A stretch of DNA of 64,000 nucleotides. Source: PGYR01 sp048267165 (lineage in GTDB: Bacteria > Bacteroidota > Ignavibacteria > Kapaibacteriales > UBA2268). A program made the position numbers and the translations under genes. Positions 61,229 through 64,000 of this stretch are shown in pieces. A model generated the notes under the pieces. It was not told the origin of the DNA. It made no database searches and saw nothing but the letters and a program-made list of their open reading frames with translations. The stretch is from positions 44,381-108,380 of the forward strand of contig JBLWYD010000008.1 of assembly GCA_048267165.1 (NCBI GenBank), in the 5' to 3' direction. Position 1 is the stretch's first letter. Each line of letters opens with the position of its first letter.

Positions 61229-63472
61229 TCAATAACTAATTGTCAAGCCTACACCAAATTTCATATCACTATCATAATGAGTTGCCAATGCGACATTACG
61301 AGTTATTATATATTTCAAACCGCCCATATATTCCCTATCTGTATTTAGCATAAACGCCATTCTTAATCTAGCAGTTAGAGGTATATCTTCTCGCATTAGC
61401 TGAAATCTTACTTTGCCATCATGGAAGACTTCACCTTGTAGAATTAATAGCATTGGTAGAGTGTATTCCGCCCCTAAGCTGAATACAGCTCTCTTGTCTT
61501 TAGTGCTCTTTTGACCAAATATATTCTCTTCTGTTTCTCCTTCCATTTTTCGATATCTGACATCAATTCCAACAAAAGGCATAAACCATTGCATTTGTCC
61601 TATATATCTGCCGAAGTGCGTTTCAAGTTCATAACCGTGATGATCATTATAACCGAGTCTCCATTCAGATGTAAAACTCCATCTCGTATTCTGAATCATC
61701 AACATACCATCATTTCCATTTGATGCGAAATCATTTTCTGCCATAAAGTGAAATTCTTGGTCATCAGATCTAACCTTATCATAAGCCGCTTCTTTGTCTG
61801 GTAATTGTGGGTTAGGTGGTGAATTTTCGTAAGAAAAAACTCTTCCCATTCCACTCATCATGTGATATAGTATATGGCAATGAAAAAACCAATCACCATA
61901 TTCTTCTGAAGCTAAAAATTCAATTGTATCCCTTTCCATCGGCATAATATCAAGAACATTTTTCAAAGGTGCGTAATCACCTTGACCATTTATAACTCTG
62001 AAAAAATGACCATGTAAGTGCATCGGATGGCGCATCATAGAATTATTATATAATATAATTCTAACTACTTCACCTGCTTTGATTAGTATTTTATCAGTTT
62101 CTGAAAGTGTTTTATTGTCTAAACTCCACACATATCTATTCATATTACCAGTTAATTCGAATTCTAATGTCTTAACTTTTGAATCTTTCGGATAGACAGT
62201 TTTAGTTGGTGATTTTAGCATTTTATAATTTAGTGTTACTATGCTTTTATCATTAGCCTTGTTATGATTAGAATGATCCATTTCTTTAGAATTCATATTC
62301 ATCTTTTTACTTTTCTTTTTTATTTCTGGGTACATAACACTATTCATATCCATCTTTTGTAGCCCCATATTCATTCCCATATCGTCCATTGTGCCGTCCA
62401 TATTCATCATATTGTTCATCATTTTCATTCCTTCGAAATATTTAAGTCTAGGAAGTGGTGGTTGCGGAACTAGTTCGCCTTCCCCAAAATTCAATATTGC
62501 TGAACCAATTCTATCTTCCGAAGTAGCCATAAATTGATATTGTTTCTGGTCTTCTGGTATTGTGATCACAACATCATAAGTTTCTGAGACACCGATTATT
62601 AGTCTATCGACCTCAACTGGCTCAACATCAACCCCATCACTCGCAATAACTGTAATTTTACCACCAGAATAGTTCAACCAGAAGTATGTTGATGCACTCC
62701 CATTAGCTACACGCAATCTGATTTTGTCGCCTGCTTTCAAATTAGAATTATTTAATTCAGTAATGGTATTTTCATTTTTGCCATTGATAAGAAATTTTTC
62801 GTAGTAAACATCACTGACATCCATTGCTAACATTCTCTTCCACTCATTTTCAAGTTTGGTGCCGAAATGCCCCTCTACTAATGCCTCTCCGTAACTTTGC
62901 ACAGTCCCTTTTTCTATTGCAAACCAATCATTTGCATTATGAAGGTATCTATGAACAGTGTTTGGATTCATATTTGTCCAATCGCTCAATAGTACATTGA
63001 AACTTGGTATTTCGTCGTATATTCTAAATGTTGGATCATCTTTTTTCTTATTGATAGTTAAAGAACCATACATTCCGATTTGCTCTTGTAGACCTGAATG
63101 TGAATGATACCAATAAGTACCACTTTGTCTTAACCTGAATGTAAAAGTATGAACTGTATTGGGTTCAATTGGAGCTGTGGTAAGGTATGGCACACCATCC
63201 TGCTCATTTGGTACTAATAATCCATGCCAATGGAATGAAGTCGATTCGTCTATCAAATTATGGACTCGAATTATTGCACTATCTCCTTCAGTAAATGTAA
63301 GAGAAGGCATAGGTATCTGACCGTTCACTGCTATTGCTCTTTTTTCTTCACCTGCAAAATTGACAAGAGTATCTTTCACGAATAAATCGTATTCGACTAT
63401 GCGGTTCTCTTGAGAATAGGAGATGGATAAAGTAATAAGTAAGAGTATTATAAAACATATTTTATTTTTCAT
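61229..63472 (-). CDS. Multicopper oxidase with CopB-like barrel tail
   Basis: A 747-aa exported protein (signal peptide ends SYSQ). The first 560 residues are a CopA-type multicopper oxidase with HWHG (81-84), HSHSG (123-127), HPMHLHGH (about 479-486) and HCHILYHMMSGM (about 530), giving a full set of copper ligands. A Met/His-rich linker (about 347-403) is likely copper-binding. The last 180 residues read as a CopB-like outer-membrane barrel (HGYELETHFGRYIGQMQW, RLRMAFMLNTDREYMGG). In other bacteria CopA and CopB are separate proteins. Probable role: copper detoxification at the cell surface. Confidence 0.88.
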   Translation of the reverse strand: MKNKICFIILLLITLSISYSQENRIVEYDLFVKDTLVNFAGEEKRAIAVNGQIPMPSLTFTEGDSAIIRVHNLIDESTSFHWHGLLVPNEQDGVPYLTTAPIEPNTVHTFTFRLRQSGTYWYHSHSGLQEQIGMYGSLTINKKKDDPTFRIYDEIPSFNVLLSDWTNMNPNTVHRYLHNANDWFAIEKGTVQSYGEALVEGHFGTKLENEWKRMLAMDVSDVYYEKFLINGKNENTITELNNSNLKAGDKIRLRVANGSASTYFWLNYSGGKITVIASDGVDVEPVEVDRLIIGVSETYDVVITIPEDQKQYQFMATSEDRIGSAILNFGEGELVPQPPLPRLKYFEGMKMMNNMMNMDGTMDDMGMNMGLQKMDMNSVMYPEIKKKSKKMNMNSKEMDHSNHNKANDKSIVTLNYKMLKSPTKTVYPKDSKVKTLEFELTGNMNRYVWSLDNKTLSETDKILIKAGEVVRIILYNNSMMRHPMHLHGHFFRVINGQGDYAPLKNVLDIMPMERDTIEFLASEEYGDWFFHCHILYHMMSGMGRVFSYENSPPNPQLPDKEAAYDKVRSDDQEFHFMAENDFASNGNDGMLMIQNTRWSFTSEWRLGYNDHHGYELETHFGRYIGQMQWFMPFVGIDVRYRKMEGETEENIFGQKSTKDKRAVFSLGAEYTLPMLLILQGEVFHDGKVRFQLMREDIPLTARLRMAFMLNTDREYMGGLKYIITRNVALATHYDSDMKFGVGLTISY

Positions 63473-63493
63473 TTTAATGACTTCCTATAATTA

Positions 63494-64000
63494 TTATTTT
63501 CTATTTATAGTTGAAACTACACTACCGCATTTAATCATTTTAATCCCATAATAAGGATTTTTTATTTCTTTTGATTCGCTAATCCACATCCCACCTTTAC
63601 TGTTATTATACATAGGGCAGTTTACTATATATAGTGTTCTATAAGAACCAATTGAATTGATTAGAATTTTAATATTCTTAGATAGTTTTTCAAAGTACTT
63701 CCTCTGAAGTTCAATGTTTTTTGAGCTTTCACTAATTTGTTCAGTTTGTTTAATTGCGTCTACTAATAAATCACTAAATTCTTTTAACTTTGATTTTGCT
63801 TCCAATGACTTATTATAAAATTTTAACTTTTTAATTAAATTTTTACCTTCAGTAGCCGCTTTAATACTGTTATCTTCGACCAATGAATTTTTTAAATGTA
63901 AGTAACTATTAATTATTGGAGTAAGAGTAGAGTTATTAGAATTGTTAATTTTAATATCCGACTCTTTTTTATTATCATTGATTTGTAAATGAAAATAATG
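63494..64000 (-). CDS. DUF3347 protein, runs off the right edge
   Basis: The frame stays open from the stop at 63494 to the window end, so the gene is partial (at least 168 codons, 5' end missing). A TTG at 63883 is not the true start, because PIINSYLHLKNSLVEDNS reads straight across it. The DUF3347 pattern is clear: YLHLKNSL, the RKYFEKLS block, then NCPMYNN, GGMWIS, NPYYG and KCGSV. The domain is found at the end of copper/heavy-metal efflux proteins and is probably metal-binding. It lies 21 bp upstream of the multicopper oxidase. Confidence 0.88.
   Translation of the reverse strand, partial: HYFHLQINDNKKESDIKINNSNNSTLTPIINSYLHLKNSLVEDNSIKAATEGKNLIKKLKFYNKSLEAKSKLKEFSDLLVDAIKQTEQISESSKNIELQRKYFEKLSKNIKILINSIGSYRTLYIVNCPMYNNSKGGMWISESKEIKNPYYGIKMIKCGSVVSTINRK

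Overview
The window is about 64 kb of AT-rich bacterial chromosome, with no sign of plasmid or phage backbone. It points to the Bacteroidota/Chlorobiota (FCB) group. Two large surface proteins end in type A sorting domains for the type IX secretion system, there are outer-membrane barrels and many lipoproteins, and the best promoters fit the TTTG-N19-TAnnTTTG pattern typical of Bacteroidota. The closest order cannot be read reliably; a lineage near Ignavibacteria/Kapabacteria is a guess.

Layout. 1-1.6 kb is an accessory-looking edge: two related inverted repeats, a decayed winged-helix gene end, a lipoprotein, a small orphan and a possible immunity protein, next to a tRNA-Gly(GCC). 1.6-9.4 kb is a tight six-gene minus-strand operon, moxR - DUF58 - T9SS-secreted BNR protein - BatD-like - VWA/BatA-like - lipB. 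9.6-15.2 kb holds a lipoprotein coupled to a subclass B1 metallo-beta-lactamase, two alpha/beta hydrolases, a lipocalin-like protein, a pirin and an SDR-type threonine dehydrogenase. 15.3-19.8 kb is a surface-glycan operon: two tandem GT-C glycosyltransferases and an O-antigen ligase/polymerase.

19.8-31.8 kb is mostly housekeeping: serC, serA and DUF1015 (serine synthesis); rplI and rpsF facing rpsA, with an S6:S18-type leader on rpsF; a secreted FlgD-Ig-like protein; a repeat-rich gap; tig, a peroxiredoxin and topA. 31.9-35.4 kb has two tandem secreted thioredoxin-domain paralogues. 35.6-41.4 kb has DUF4287/DUF5655, an accD without its zinc-ribbon cysteines, a beta-barrel, hpf, hprK and dsbD. 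41.4-45.6 kb is a minus-strand run: YopX-like, panC, YigZ, PAP2, ksgA, HIT. 45.7-52.5 kb is envelope: a barrel, a 1354-aa T9SS protein, an LptA/OstA-like protein and an SRPBCC protein. 52.6-58.5 kb has a TPR protein, rsmE, a TlpA lipoprotein, mscS and pepF. 58.8-60.5 kb is a solitary AIPR-type defence gene. 60.5-64 kb is rnhB behind a copper module: a multicopper oxidase with a CopB-like barrel tail and a DUF3347 protein that runs off the window.

Most genes are envelope biogenesis and core metabolism. The most notable points are the zinc-less AccD, the rpsF leader RNA, the secreted BNR protein inside the MoxR/VWA operon, the B1 beta-lactamase, the AIPR protein with an altered nuclease motif, and the copper oxidase-barrel fusion. 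No complete new system is demonstrable from sequence alone.
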